Source of the DNA: Propionibacterium sp.
Lineage (GTDB): Bacteria; Actinomycetota; Actinomycetes; Propionibacteriales; Propionibacteriaceae
DNA length: 60,007 nt
Assembly (NCBI GenBank): GCA_012517965.1
Contig: JAAYTZ010000020.1
Location: 1 to 60,007, forward strand
Reading direction: 5' to 3'
Below, one piece after another: positions 8,698 to 17,833 of this stretch. Both the position numbers and the translations under genes were made by a program. Each line of letters starts with the position of its first letter. Position 1 is the stretch's first letter. The notes beneath the pieces were generated by a model. It made no database searches. It was not told where the DNA came from and was given only the letters and a program-made list of their open reading frames with translations.

Positions 8698-9576
8698 TCA
8701 TGCCCGAAGGCTCCGCAGCCACGCGTTCAGCCCCCACCGGGTGCAGCGGGCCGCGGCCAGGCGGGACGCCGCGGCAAGGGCGTCCGCGAACCCGAGGCCC
8801 CGCTCGGCGTGGAAACAGAAGGCGCCGTGCAGGACGTCCCCCGCCCCCAGGGTGTCCACCGCCGTCACCGTGGGCGGCCGCAGTTCGCCGGACGCCCGCG
8901 TGTCGGCGTCCCACCAGGCGAGCGGACCGGCGCCCGCCGTGATGGCGACCCGGCGGACGCCCACCGCGTGGAGGGCCGCCGCCGCGAAACCGCCGGCCGG
9001 GGCGTCCCCGACCCGGAACTCGGCCGAGCAGATCGCGACGTCGGTCAGGGGCAGCAGCCGCTCCCAGACGGGCCGGGGCCGGCCGGCGTCCGCCACGACC
9101 GGGACGCCCGCGGCCCGCGCCGCACGGGCGGCGGCCAGGGCGAGGGTCGGGTGGTGACCGTCGACAAGCAGGGACGCCGCCCCGGCGACCAGCTCGTCCA
9201 GGGGCGGCACATCCGGCAGCGCGAAGCCCTCGCTGTTGACGACCGCCCGCTGGCCGGTGGTTTCGGTGACCAGCACGGACGCGACCGGCGGGATGCCGGG
9301 GCGTCCGGACGCGAGGTCCACCACCTCGACACCGAACGATTCCAGGTCGGCCCGCACCAGGCCGGCCACGGGGTCGGCACCCAGGGCCGTCACCAGTCGT
9401 GCGCGTCCGCCGAGCGCGGCGAGCGTCTTGGCGGCATTGGCCGCCGGTCCCCCGGCGGTCACCTCGACCGCGGTCGCGGTGACCTTCTCGTCGGGGCCGG
9501 GCAGCCGGGCGACCCGGTGCACCACGTCGAGGGTGGCCAGGCCGGCGAACACCGCCGGCCGGGGTGGCTGCGTCAT
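8698..9576 (-). CDS. PfkB-family carbohydrate kinase
   Basis: The protein has 292 residues. The start is fixed by GGAGGA 7 bases before the ATG at 9576; the frame stays open upstream without support. PfkB landmarks are GLATLDVV at the N-terminus, GGPAANAAKTLAALGG (PfkB signature 1 region) near residue 45, and the C-terminal DTLGAGD signature with the catalytic Asp. The substrate cannot be read from sequence; sugars such as 2-keto-3-deoxygluconate or ribose-like compounds are phosphorylated by relatives. The adjacent aldolase-like gene would fit a keto-deoxy-sugar pathway, but that partner lacks catalytic residues, so the pathway is unclear. Confidence 0.85.
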   Translation of the reverse strand: MTQPPRPAVFAGLATLDVVHRVARLPGPDEKVTATAVEVTAGGPAANAAKTLAALGGRARLVTALGADPVAGLVRADLESFGVEVVDLASGRPGIPPVASVLVTETTGQRAVVNSEGFALPDVPPLDELVAGAASLLVDGHHPTLALAAARAARAAGVPVVADAGRPRPVWERLLPLTDVAICSAEFRVGDAPAGGFAAAALHAVGVRRVAITAGAGPLAWWDADTRASGELRPPTVTAVDTLGAGDVLHGAFCFHAERGLGFADALAAASRLAAARCTRWGLNAWLRSLRA

Positions 9577-9715
9577 GGCGGATCCTCCGTTCGCCGACCC
9601 TCGGCCTCCGCAGCCTCGGTCCGTTCCGCGGAACACGAGCCAGCCGTGCAACCGGGCGGAGAAGCGCGCGGCAACCGGGCAGCAACGTCGAAACGGGCAG
9701 TGACGCGGGTGTGAA

Positions 9716-10630
9716 ATGGCTTGTGTGGCGAACATACCAAGTGCTGACTGGCCGGTGACCCCGGAACTGGTGCGTGAGTTGTTGTCCGATCAGTGCCCGG
9801 ATCTGGCCGATTTGGAGCTCCAGCCGTTCGCCCACGGCTGGGACAACGAGATGTTCCGCCTCGGCGACACCCTGCTGGCGCGCTTCCCGCGCCGGGAGGC
9901 GACCGCCGTGCTCCTCGAACACGAGGCCCGGTGGCTGCCCACCCTGGCCAATCACCTCACCACCTGGACCCCGCGCCCGATCTTCGTCGGACGCCCCACC
10001 TCCGCCTTCCCCTGGACGTGGACGATCGCGCCCTTCCTGGCGGCGCGGGCCGCGGCCGCGGTGCCCGTGCCCGAGCGGACGCCGGCGGCCGAGGACCTGG
10101 CGGACTTCTTCGGCTCGCTTCATCTGGCGGCCCCGCTCGGGGCACCGGTCAACCCCGTCCGCGGGATGGCGTTGGACCAGCCGGCGATCCACGCCCGGGT
10201 GCTGGAGCGGCTCGCCCGCGAGGGCGGCCGGAGCGGGGCGTTGGCCGAGCGGTGGCACGCCTGGAGCCGGGCTCCGGAGTGGGAGGGTCCCGACGTGTGG
10301 CTGCACGGGGACGCCCACGCGCTGAACGTCCTCCTCACCGACACCGGACGGCTGGCCGGCGTCGTCGACTGGGGCGACATCACCTCGGGCGACCCGGCCT
10401 GCGATCTCGCCGCCGGGTGGTTGATCTTCGACGAGGAGGGCCGGCGGCGCTTCGTCGCGCGCTGCTCACTCAACCCGGCCTACGACGAGCACGTGTGGGC
10501 GCGCGCCCGCGCGTGGGCGCTCCAGCTGGGCCTGATCCTGGCCCAGCAGGCCGACGACCAGCCCCTCCTGCGGGCCACCGGCGAACTGGCGTTGGCGAAC
10601 GTGCTCGCCGAGACCCCGGAAGCCCGCTGA
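9716..10630 (+). CDS. APH-family phosphotransferase (aminoglycoside/macrolide kinase-like)
   Basis: The protein has 304 residues. The eukaryotic-kinase-like fold is shown by WLHGDAHALNVLLTD (catalytic Asp and Asn of the Brenner motif) near residue 200 and VVDWGDITSGDPACDL (metal-binding Asp) about 20 residues later. The N-terminal HGWDNEMFRLGD region corresponds to the nucleotide-binding lobe. Members phosphorylate antibiotics or small metabolites with ATP or GTP. The substrate cannot be predicted, and resistance should not be assumed. It is divergent from the pfkB gene, with a 139-base intergenic region holding both promoters. Confidence 0.82.
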   Translation: MACVANIPSADWPVTPELVRELLSDQCPDLADLELQPFAHGWDNEMFRLGDTLLARFPRREATAVLLEHEARWLPTLANHLTTWTPRPIFVGRPTSAFPWTWTIAPFLAARAAAAVPVPERTPAAEDLADFFGSLHLAAPLGAPVNPVRGMALDQPAIHARVLERLAREGGRSGALAERWHAWSRAPEWEGPDVWLHGDAHALNVLLTDTGRLAGVVDWGDITSGDPACDLAAGWLIFDEEGRRRFVARCSLNPAYDEHVWARARAWALQLGLILAQQADDQPLLRATGELALANVLAETPEAR

Positions 10631-10665
10631 CCACCGGCGGGTACCGTTGCCGGCGAGGAGGTCGG

Positions 10666-11427
10666 ATGCCGAACCATCGCCTGGGGGCCGTGGGCTGCGC
10701 GCTGCTGCTCGCTGTCGCCGGCTGCGCCCCCGGCGGCCCGCTCCTCGCCGGCTCGCCGGCGGCCACCCCCCGCGCGACGGTCGCGTCGGCGTCCCCCACC
10801 CCGGCGCGGGTCGCCCCCACCGACCTGCCGGTCTCGGTGCCGGCCAGCCCGGGCGCCACGCTCGACGTGCTGCCGGACGGCCGCACCGGCACCGCCCTGG
10901 ACCAGCCGTTCACGTACCGCGGCCTGGTGCTGATCAACCGGAACCATCCGGTGTCGCAGGCCTACGCCCCGGAGGTCGGCGAGGATTACCGGCTCGTCCC
11001 CGAGGCGGAACGGGCGTTCGGCCGGATGCTGGCGGCGGCGAAGGCCGACGGCGCGGACATCATCTGGCGCGTCGGCTACCGCAGCTACGAGAACCAGGCC
11101 GAACTGGCCGCCACCCCGCCCACCCACTACGGTGACGACGCCGAGTGGTACGTCGCCAGGCCCGGCCAGAGCGAACACCAGGCGGGCCTCGCGGTGGACG
11201 TGGCGTCGAAGGCCGGCTACGGCACCCGGTTCCCCGAGACGAAGGAGTTCGCCTGGCTGCGCGCCCACGCCCACGAGTACGGGTTCATCCTGCGCTACCC
11301 CGAGGGCAAGAGCGCGCTCACCGGGCTCAACTACGAGCCGTGGCACTACCGCTACGTCGGAGCGGCGGCGGCCGCGTTCGGGCCGAACGCGACGCTCACC
11401 GTCGAGGAGTACCTCGGCGGCCGCTGA
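10666..11427 (+). CDS. VanY-like D-alanyl-D-alanine carboxypeptidase, lipoprotein
   Basis: The protein has 253 residues with an ATG start behind GAGGAGG. A lipobox LAVAGC (Cys near residue 20) predicts a membrane lipoprotein outside the cell. A Pro/Ala/Ser linker follows, then an M15B/VanY peptidase domain. Zinc-site landmarks are SEHQAGLAVDV (the SxHxxGxAxD motif) and EPWHYRY near the C-terminus. It would trim D-Ala from peptidoglycan stem peptides. It lies 35 bases after the APH-like gene, possibly co-transcribed. A second, diverged M15 peptidase sits at 27722-28741. Confidence 0.9.
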   Translation: MPNHRLGAVGCALLLAVAGCAPGGPLLAGSPAATPRATVASASPTPARVAPTDLPVSVPASPGATLDVLPDGRTGTALDQPFTYRGLVLINRNHPVSQAYAPEVGEDYRLVPEAERAFGRMLAAAKADGADIIWRVGYRSYENQAELAATPPTHYGDDAEWYVARPGQSEHQAGLAVDVASKAGYGTRFPETKEFAWLRAHAHEYGFILRYPEGKSALTGLNYEPWHYRYVGAAAAAFGPNATLTVEEYLGGR

Positions 11428-11452
11428 CGGTCAGCGGGAGGATACTGCGGGG

Positions 11453-13522
11453 GTGACAGCCAGCAGCAGCAGCACCCCGGCCCCCTTCGAGTTCGCCCGG
11501 ATCCGCTGGATCTACTTCGGCCTGCTGATCGGGATGTTCGCCTCGTCGATCTCGATGACGATCGTCGGGCCTGCGATCCCCCGGATCGTGGCCGATCTCG
11601 GCGGCGTCCAGTACTACGCGTGGTTGTCGACCATCGTCATGCTGGTCAGCGCGGTGATCACCCCCATCAGCGGGAAGTTCTCGGACATGTTCGGCCGGCG
11701 GCGGTTCTACATCCTGGGCCTGATCGTCTTCATGACCGGCTCGGCGCTCTCCGGGCTGGCGATGAACTTCCCGTGGCTCGTGGCGGCCCGGGCGATCCAG
11801 GGCGCCGGCATGGGGGTGCTGATGCCCCTGTCCCAGACGATCCTGGGCGACGTCATCCCGCCCCGCCAGCGCGGCAAGTACCAGGGGTACATGGGCGCGG
11901 TGATGGGGGCGTCCCAGGTGGTCGGTCCCCTGATCGGCGGCTGGGTGACGGACGCCGTGAGTTGGCGCCTGCTGTTCTACATCAACCTGCCCATCGGCCT
12001 GGCGGCCCTGTACATGATCGTCCGGCACCTGCACGTGCCGGAATTGAGCATCCCGGCTGTCGTCGACCGGGCCGGCATCGCGACCATGACCGTCGGCGTG
12101 ACCGCCACCCTGCTCGGGATCAGTCTCGGCGGCACCGAGGGCTGGCTGCGCCCCGAGGTGATCGCCTTGCTGACGGTGGGCTTGATCGGCCTCGTGGTGT
12201 TCGTGCTCGTCGAGCTCCGCGCCGCCGAGCCCATCGTGCCGATGCACCTGTTCCGCAACAGCATCTTCACCTGGTCCACCATCGCCGGACTGACGCTGAA
12301 CATGGCGTTCATGGCGATGCTCATCTACACGCCGGTCTACGCCCAGGGCGTCCTCGGGATGAGCGCCACGGAGTCGGGCCTCGTCCTGATCCCGATGAAC
12401 GTGGCGGTGTTCGGGATGGGCATCGTGGTGGGCAACCTCACGACCCGCACCGGGCGCTACAAGGAGTTCGCGGTCGCCGGCCTCGGCGTCATGCTCGGCG
12501 CGGCCACGCTCATGCTGCGCCTGGGGACGGCGTCCACCCTGCCCGAGCTCACGGCCTACACCCTGCTGTTCGGGATCGGCCTCGGCATGTGCTTCCAGGT
12601 GTACACGCTGGCGGTCCAGAACGCCGTCCGGCGCCGGGATCTGGGGGTCGCCACCTCCTCGCTGCAGTTCTTCCGCAACATCGGCAACACGCTGGGCACC
12701 GCCGTCGCCGGCACGCTGATGACCTCCTCGCTGCTGGCCGGGCTGCAGGCCCGGGTGACTCCGGAGCTGCTGGCGGAGGTGCCGGGCGGTCGCCTCGACC
12801 CGAACGCCGTCCTCAGCCCGGCGGCCCTCGCCCAGCTGCCGGACGCCGTCGCCCAGGTGCTGCGCCTGTCCCTGGCCGATGCCATGCACGTCGTGTTCTT
12901 CGTCCCGCCGATCTTCAGCGCGTTCGCGCTCGTGGCGACCCTGTTCATCCGGCCCCTGCCGCTGCGGGACACGCTCGCCACCAACGAGGACCGCGGCCGC
13001 GAGGCGCTCGACACCCTCGCGCTGTCCACGCCGGAAGATGACCGCGCCCTGGTGAGCGCCGAGGACGCCCACGTGCGCAGCAAGGAGCGGATGATGGGCG
13101 CCCACCTGATCCTGCTCGCCGAGCAGGCGTCGCTGGGCAACCCGCTCCTGCGGGACGCCGTCGCCGAGTTCGGCGGCGGCGACGTCGAACGCGGCCTGCA
13201 GCTGCTGCGCTCGGCCGGGACGATGCTGCTGTCGGAGGACCCCGCCGTCATCGACGAGCACGAGCCCTTTGCGGTCGAGCTGTCGCAGCGCGGCAAACGG
13301 CGGCACATGCTCAGCGACGAACTGACCCGCCGGCTGGAGGCGGTGGCCGCCAAGGTGGCGAGCGTCGAGCCGACGCACCCCACCAAGCCGCGCATCGAGT
13401 CCTCGAACGGCATCGACGGGGAGGGCCTCAACCGGGCCATCGGCATGCTGGACGCCGCGCTCGTGGCCGACATCGCCGATCGGCGCTGGGGGGTGGGGGC
13501 ACTGACGCCGATTGAAAGTTGA
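11453..13522 (+). CDS. DHA2-type MFS multidrug transporter with a long cytoplasmic tail
   Basis: The protein has 689 residues from the GTG at 11453. About 14 membrane helices fill residues 15-510. Signatures are GKFSDMFGRRRFY (loop 2-3 motif A, near residue 72) and the helix-5 motif C region GAVMGASQVVGPLIGG. This is the EmrB/QacA (DHA2) proton-coupled exporter group. After the last helix an unusual soluble tail of about 170 residues follows, far longer than the usual 460-540-residue family length. The next gene encodes a TetR regulator on the same strand, a typical regulatory partner. The substrate is unknown. Confidence 0.9.
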   Translation: MTASSSSTPAPFEFARIRWIYFGLLIGMFASSISMTIVGPAIPRIVADLGGVQYYAWLSTIVMLVSAVITPISGKFSDMFGRRRFYILGLIVFMTGSALSGLAMNFPWLVAARAIQGAGMGVLMPLSQTILGDVIPPRQRGKYQGYMGAVMGASQVVGPLIGGWVTDAVSWRLLFYINLPIGLAALYMIVRHLHVPELSIPAVVDRAGIATMTVGVTATLLGISLGGTEGWLRPEVIALLTVGLIGLVVFVLVELRAAEPIVPMHLFRNSIFTWSTIAGLTLNMAFMAMLIYTPVYAQGVLGMSATESGLVLIPMNVAVFGMGIVVGNLTTRTGRYKEFAVAGLGVMLGAATLMLRLGTASTLPELTAYTLLFGIGLGMCFQVYTLAVQNAVRRRDLGVATSSLQFFRNIGNTLGTAVAGTLMTSSLLAGLQARVTPELLAEVPGGRLDPNAVLSPAALAQLPDAVAQVLRLSLADAMHVVFFVPPIFSAFALVATLFIRPLPLRDTLATNEDRGREALDTLALSTPEDDRALVSAEDAHVRSKERMMGAHLILLAEQASLGNPLLRDAVAEFGGGDVERGLQLLRSAGTMLLSEDPAVIDEHEPFAVELSQRGKRRHMLSDELTRRLEAVAAKVASVEPTHPTKPRIESSNGIDGEGLNRAIGMLDAALVADIADRRWGVGALTPIES

Positions 13523-13570
13523 CGCCGCGGACGCCCCCGCCCGAACCGCGCACCGAGCGGACGGGGCCGC

Positions 13571-13576
13571 TAGCCT
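13571..13576 (+). promoter_or_regulatory. Leaderless -10 box (TAGCCT) for the TetR gene
   Basis: TAGCCT lies 7 bases before the GTG at 13584 and decides the start; a TTG further upstream (13512) has no such support. Confidence 0.5.
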
Positions 13577-13583
13577 GCCGACC

Positions 13584-14180
13584 GTGCCTCGCTACGCCTA
13601 CCCGCCCGACCTGCGCGACCGCCTGATCGTGGCGGCGGCGGACCGGCTCGCCGCCGGCGGCCCGCAGGGGCTGTCGCTGCGCGAGCTCGCCGCCTCGCAG
13701 GGGACCTCGACGAACGCGGTGTACACGATCTTCGGCGGGAAACCCGAGCTGATCGCGGCGGTCGTCACGGCCGCGCGGGACGGCTTCGTGGCCGCCCAGC
13801 AGGAGGCGCTGGCCGACGGCGACTCGCTCCAGACGCTCGGCGAACTCGGCCGGGCCTACCGCCGCTGGGCGCTGGCCAACCCGTCGCTCTACCGGGTCAT
13901 GTTCGCCGGCGACCCGTACGTCGACCCGGGGCGACCCCGCCTGGAGGGGCTGGTGCCGCTGCGCGGGGCGCTGACCCGGCTGATCGACGCCGGCCTCGTG
14001 CGTGAGGTCGACGTGACGCTGGCCGCCCGCTCGCTGTGGGCGTGGGTGCACGGCTGGGTGATGCTCGAGATCGCCGACGGCGCCACCCCGGACCCCGACA
14101 GCGACGCGGCCTTCGACGGGCACCTGCGCGCCTCACTCGTGGGCATCGCCTCGGACGCCCTCCGCGCCACCCTCGCCTGA
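13584..14180 (+). CDS. TetR-family transcriptional regulator
   Basis: The protein has 198 residues. The N-terminal helix-turn-helix is SLRELAASQGTSTNAVYTIFGGK, split by the turn around residue 40. The C-terminal part carries the RAYRRWALANPSLYRVMF segment typical of one TetR ligand-domain group. It lies directly downstream of the MFS exporter but has its own leaderless promoter, so it probably represses the exporter and/or itself. The operator was not identified by eye. Confidence 0.87.
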   Translation: MPRYAYPPDLRDRLIVAAADRLAAGGPQGLSLRELAASQGTSTNAVYTIFGGKPELIAAVVTAARDGFVAAQQEALADGDSLQTLGELGRAYRRWALANPSLYRVMFAGDPYVDPGRPRLEGLVPLRGALTRLIDAGLVREVDVTLAARSLWAWVHGWVMLEIADGATPDPDSDAAFDGHLRASLVGIASDALRATLA

Positions 14181-14194
14181 CGGTGCGGCGTCGG

Positions 14195-14782
14195 TCAGCG
14201 GGCGTCCGGCAGGCCGGTGCGGGTGAAGTTCTCCCAACTGCGGGACGCCGTCGGTCCCCGCTGCCCCTGGTAGTGCGAGCCACGCGCCCGGTCGCCGTAG
14301 GGGTGCGCGGCCGGCGAGCTGAGCTGGAAGAAGCAGAGCTGGCCGATCTTCATGCCGGGCCACAGCTTGATCGGCAGCGTCGCCACGTTGGAGAGCTCGA
14401 GCGTCACGTGGCCGCTGAACCCGGGGTCGACGAAGCCGGCGGTGGCGTGCGTCAGCAACCCGAGGCGTCCAAGCGAACTCTTGCCCTCGACGCGGGCCGC
14501 GAGATCGGCGGCGAGCGTCACGGTCTCCAGGGTGCTGGCGAGCACGAACTCCCCCGGGTGCAGCACGAAGGCCTCGTCCGGGGCCACCTCGACCAGGTGG
14601 GTGAGCTCGGGCTGCTCCTCGGCGGGATCGATGGCCGGGTAGCGGTGGTTGTCGAAGAGCCGGAAGAAGCGGTCGAGGCGCACGTCGACGCTCGAGGGTT
14701 GGATCAGCAGGGGGTCGAAGGGGTCGAGGCCGATGGCGCCGGACCCCAGGCGGGCCAGGATGTCGCGGTCGGAAAGCAGCAC
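14195..14782 (-). CDS. dcd: dCTP deaminase (probably the bifunctional dCTP deaminase/dUTPase)
   Basis: The protein has 195 residues from a GTG start. It makes dUMP or dUTP from dCTP for thymidylate synthesis. The N-terminus MLLSDRDI, the [16 protein letters not shown] segment, [12 protein letters not shown] and [19 protein letters not shown] (with the catalytic Glu) are all present in the right order. Actinobacterial relatives such as the mycobacterial enzyme also hydrolyse dUTP. It is convergent with the TetR gene and divergent from rarD. Confidence 0.95.
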   Translation of the reverse strand: MLLSDRDILARLGSGAIGLDPFDPLLIQPSSVDVRLDRFFRLFDNHRYPAIDPAEEQPELTHLVEVAPDEAFVLHPGEFVLASTLETVTLAADLAARVEGKSSLGRLGLLTHATAGFVDPGFSGHVTLELSNVATLPIKLWPGMKIGQLCFFQLSSPAAHPYGDRARGSHYQGQRGPTASRSWENFTRTGLPDAR

Positions 14783-14788
14783 GCCTCG

Positions 14789-14794
14789 ACCGTA
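14789..14794 (-). promoter_or_regulatory. Leaderless -10 box (TACGGT on the minus strand) for dcd
   Basis: TACGGT lies 6 bases before the GTG start at 14782. Confidence 0.4.
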
Positions 14795-14883
14795 ACGCGC
14801 CGTCGCCCGGGGCGGGGCGCAGGGTCGCCCACGACACGCACCCCGCCGCCGCCGTTGGCGTCCGTCGCCCGGTTGGGTGTTGA

Positions 14884-15798
14884 GTGGCCCCCGTGACCGA
14901 CCACCCCGACCGCCGCCAGGGCCTCGCCGCCGGCATCTCCGCGTACGCCCTGTGGGGACTGTTCCCGCTCTACTGGCCGCTGCTCAAGCCGGCCGGGGCG
15001 TTCGAGATCCTGGCCCAGCGCATCGTGTGGTCGTTCCTGTTCGTGCTGGTGCTCCTGCTGGTGCTGCGCGCCTCGTGGCGGTGGGTGCCGATGGTCTTCG
15101 ACCGGCGCGTCGCCCCGCGCCTCGTCGCCATGTCCGTGCTGGTCGCCATCAACTGGGTGACCTACATCCTCGCCGTGAACACCGGGCACGTCGTCGAGAC
15201 GTCCGTGGGGTACTTCATCAACCCGCTGGTCAGCGTCGCCCTGGGCGTCCTGCTGTTCAAGGAGCGGCTCGATCTGGTCGGCCGGATCGGCGTCGCCTTC
15301 GCCTTCGCCGGCGTGGCGGTCCTCGCCTGGGGCAGCCTGGGCACCCTGTGGATCTCGCTCACCCTGGCCTTCTCGTTCGGCCTGTACGGCGTCGCGAAGA
15401 AGAGGGCCCCCCTGCCGGCCCTGCCCGGGCTCCTGGTCGAGTCGACGGTGCTGCTGCTGCCGGCGCTGGCGTTCCTGATCTACCTCGGGGTCACCGGCGG
15501 CGCGCAGTTCGGCCGGGCGCTGCCGACCGACGTGTTGATGGCGTTCAGCGGCCCCGCGACCGTGCTGCCGCTGTGGCTGTTCGCCCTGGCCACCGTCCGC
15601 CTAACGCTGGGGACGGTCGGCATCCTGCAGTACCTGGCCCCCACGACCCAGTTCATCCTCGGCATCACCCTGTTCGGGCAGCAGGTGTCGGCCGCCTACT
15701 GGGCGGGGCTGGTCCTGGTGTGGGTCGGCTGCGCGGTCTACCTGTTCGACACGCTGCGGGGTACTGGGGGACGCGGCACCGTGGCCCCCCAGTCGTAG
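14884..15798 (+). CDS. rarD: RarD-type EamA transporter
   Basis: The protein has 304 residues with about ten hydrophobic helices. The N-terminal [19 protein letters not shown], and [10 protein letters not shown] shortly after, are hallmarks of RarD, a member of the drug/metabolite transporter superfamily. The later [22 protein letters not shown] is also typical. The transported substrate of RarD is not established. The start is uncertain: GTG 14884 is used here and GTG 14893 is an alternative in the same frame. A YihY-like gene follows after 35 bases. Confidence 0.88.
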   Translation: MAPVTDHPDRRQGLAAGISAYALWGLFPLYWPLLKPAGAFEILAQRIVWSFLFVLVLLLVLRASWRWVPMVFDRRVAPRLVAMSVLVAINWVTYILAVNTGHVVETSVGYFINPLVSVALGVLLFKERLDLVGRIGVAFAFAGVAVLAWGSLGTLWISLTLAFSFGLYGVAKKRAPLPALPGLLVESTVLLLPALAFLIYLGVTGGAQFGRALPTDVLMAFSGPATVLPLWLFALATVRLTLGTVGILQYLAPTTQFILGITLFGQQVSAAYWAGLVLVWVGCAVYLFDTLRGTGGRGTVAPQS

Positions 15799-15833
15799 AC
15801 TCGCCGGAGGGAGCCCGCCGAGGAGTGGTGACC

Positions 15834-16988
15834 ATGGACCGCGATCAGGCCGAGACGCTCGCCAAGGCGCACGACGCGCCCGACACCGACGACCCCCGCA
15901 AGCCGGCCCACTTGTGGCAACTGTCGCCACGGTCGTGGTGGTACGCCGTCCGCCGGGCGGCGCACAACTTCCTGGTGAACATCGACACCGATGTGGCCGC
16001 CACCCTGACCTACTTCGCGGTCGTCTCGATGTTCCCCGGGTTGCTGGCCCTGTTGACGCTTCTGAGCCTGTTCGGGCAGGGGGAGGCGACCGCCGCCTGG
16101 ATCATCGCGTTCCTCGCCCGTCACGTGGACGCCGGGGTGGTCGACCTGCTGCGCGACCCGGTCCTACGGCTCACCCATGCCCCCAGCGCCGGTTGGGTGC
16201 TGCTGGCCAGCCTCGGCGTGGCGCTGTGGGGGGCCGCGGGCTACGTGGGGGCGTTCGGCCGGGCCCTGAACCGGGTCTACGACGTGGCCGAGGGGCGGCC
16301 GTTCTGGGTGACGATCCCCTACAACCTGGCGCTCACGGCGCTCACCCTGCTGGTGGGCACGCTCGGGATGCTCGCGATCCTGCTGTCGACCACGGTGGTG
16401 CGGCAACTCGGCGACTACGTCGGACTGGCGGAGGAGACCGTCCGCTTCTGGGGCGTCGCGCGTTGGCCCATCCTGGTCTTCGCGGCCCTGGCGTACGTGG
16501 CCGCGCTGTACTACGCCACCCCGAACGTGCGGCTGCGGTTCCGGCTGGTCACGCCGGGCACGATCGTGGCGCTGGCCGGCGCCCTCGCCGCCACCTACGG
16601 GTTCAACACCTTCGTCACCAACTGGGGCACCTGGAACGAGACCTACGGCATCGTGGGCTCCGTCATCGTGCTGCTGCTCGGCCTGTGGCTGACGAACTGC
16701 GTCCTGCTCTTCGGCGGCGAACTGGACGCCGAACTCGAGCGCGTCCGGGAGCTGCAGGGCGGGTTCGCCGCCGAGGCCAGCATCCAGTTGCAGCCGCGCG
16801 ACGACCGCATCATCCGGGAGGTCATCGCCCTCGACGACCGGTTCATCGCCGAGGGCCGAGCGTTGCGCGAACGGTACGCCGGGCCGACCCCGACGCCGAC
16901 CACGTTCCTGCCCGGCGGGTTGTCGACCCGGTCGGCGCGCCGCGGGCGCGCCCGGCGCCCCCCGGACGCCCCAGGCCCGGCCGGCTGA
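15834..16988 (+). CDS. YihY/UPF0761-family inner-membrane protein
   Basis: The protein has 384 residues. ATG 15834 is chosen because AGGAG lies 8 bases upstream. About six membrane helices follow a soluble N-terminus of about 45 residues. The family segments are DVAATLTYFAVVSMFPGLLALL near residue 55, AFGRALNRVYDV, and TWNETYGIVGSVIVLLLGLW near residue 270. The C-terminal 90 residues are soluble, ending Arg/Pro-rich. The family was once called ribonuclease BN in error; its real function is unknown. Confidence 0.87.
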   Translation: MDRDQAETLAKAHDAPDTDDPRKPAHLWQLSPRSWWYAVRRAAHNFLVNIDTDVAATLTYFAVVSMFPGLLALLTLLSLFGQGEATAAWIIAFLARHVDAGVVDLLRDPVLRLTHAPSAGWVLLASLGVALWGAAGYVGAFGRALNRVYDVAEGRPFWVTIPYNLALTALTLLVGTLGMLAILLSTTVVRQLGDYVGLAEETVRFWGVARWPILVFAALAYVAALYYATPNVRLRFRLVTPGTIVALAGALAATYGFNTFVTNWGTWNETYGIVGSVIVLLLGLWLTNCVLLFGGELDAELERVRELQGGFAAEASIQLQPRDDRIIREVIALDDRFIAEGRALRERYAGPTPTPTTFLPGGLSTRSARRGRARRPPDAPGPAG

Positions 16989-17041
16989 CGGTCGGGTCCA
17001 CGGACCTGACCGGTTGGGCCGCGCCGCCCGCACGGGGCGGC

Positions 17042-17047
17042 TAGCGT
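17042..17047 (+). promoter_or_regulatory. Leaderless -10 box (TAGCGT)
   Basis: TAGCGT lies 7 bases before the ATG at 17055, without a ribosome binding site. Confidence 0.45.
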
Positions 17048-17054
17048 CGAACCC

Positions 17055-17732
17055 ATGCAGAGGCCCGCGATCTTCGACAGCCGCTTTCCCCCGTCCGAGC
17101 GCACGTTCCGGGGGGCGATCTCGATGCGACTCGCCTCCGGAGGAGCCGACGTCGACGAGTTGGTCGAGGTGTTCACCGCGGCCGCCGAGGAGTTCGACGA
17201 ACTCTTTCCCGACGACGCCCCCGTCGATCCCGCCGACGTGCCCGCCATCGTCGACGAGGTGGTCGCGGAGTACCAGCGGGTCGTGACCGCGATGTCACCG
17301 GACGCCGAAGGCCTGATGGGCGCTCTGGACGACCTGTTCCGGGACGGCATCCTGTTCAGCTACGGCGACAGCGAGGAGGCGTCCGAAGCGCTGGAGTACC
17401 TCGAGGACGCGTTCGAGGCCGTCGCCGCCGAGGGCGGTCAGCTGCGCGGGTTCCTCTACTCGCTGGTGAAAGATCTGGACGCGATGGTGCTCCGGCAACG
17501 ACTCGAGGTGTCCTACGGCACCTTCGACGCCGACAGCACCGCGGTGCCGACGCTGGCGCGCCGGGCCGTCGAGGTCTTCCGGAACCACGGACTGGCGGCG
17601 CACTGGTCGGGGGACCTGGGTGACCGCATCGTCATCGAGCCGATGGTCGTCGACGCCCCCCTCGTCGAAAGCGACGACGAGGACGCCTGCGGCTGCGGCC
17701 ACGATCACGGCCCGAACGGCCACCAGCACTGA
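17055..17732 (+). CDS. Acidic protein of unknown function with a Cys/His-rich tail
   Basis: The protein has 225 residues and is strongly acidic, without membrane segments or a signal peptide. The body is mostly predicted helix with many Glu/Asp-Ala-Val stretches. The last 20 residues hold CGCGHDHGPNGHQH, a cluster of two Cys and four His that looks able to bind a metal such as Zn, Ni or Co. I do not recognise the family. It stands alone with its own leaderless promoter and a hairpin just after its stop. Confidence 0.7.
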   Translation: MQRPAIFDSRFPPSERTFRGAISMRLASGGADVDELVEVFTAAAEEFDELFPDDAPVDPADVPAIVDEVVAEYQRVVTAMSPDAEGLMGALDDLFRDGILFSYGDSEEASEALEYLEDAFEAVAAEGGQLRGFLYSLVKDLDAMVLRQRLEVSYGTFDADSTAVPTLARRAVEVFRNHGLAAHWSGDLGDRIVIEPMVVDAPLVESDDEDACGCGHDHGPNGHQH

Positions 17733-17750
17733 GCGGGCGCGGCGGCCGGG

Positions 17751-17772
17751 GGCGTCCCTCTTTCGGGACGCC
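17751..17772 (+). terminator. Hairpin terminator candidate
   Basis: Perfect 8-bp arms (17751-17758 and 17765-17772, GGCGTCCC and GGGACGCC) flank a TCTTTC loop, 18 bases after the upstream stop. No T-run follows. The stem is made from the heptamer GGACGCC that is frequent in this genome. Confidence 0.5.
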
Positions 17773-17833
17773 ACCGTGCCGCCGCGCGCACCCGCGTAAC
17801 CTCGTCGGCGTTCGAAGATGAAAGGGCCACGTC

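Noticed and set aside
9716-10630. Calling the APH-like gene an antibiotic resistance gene
   Set aside because: The fold is clear, but many APH-like kinases act on ordinary metabolites and no resistance context exists.
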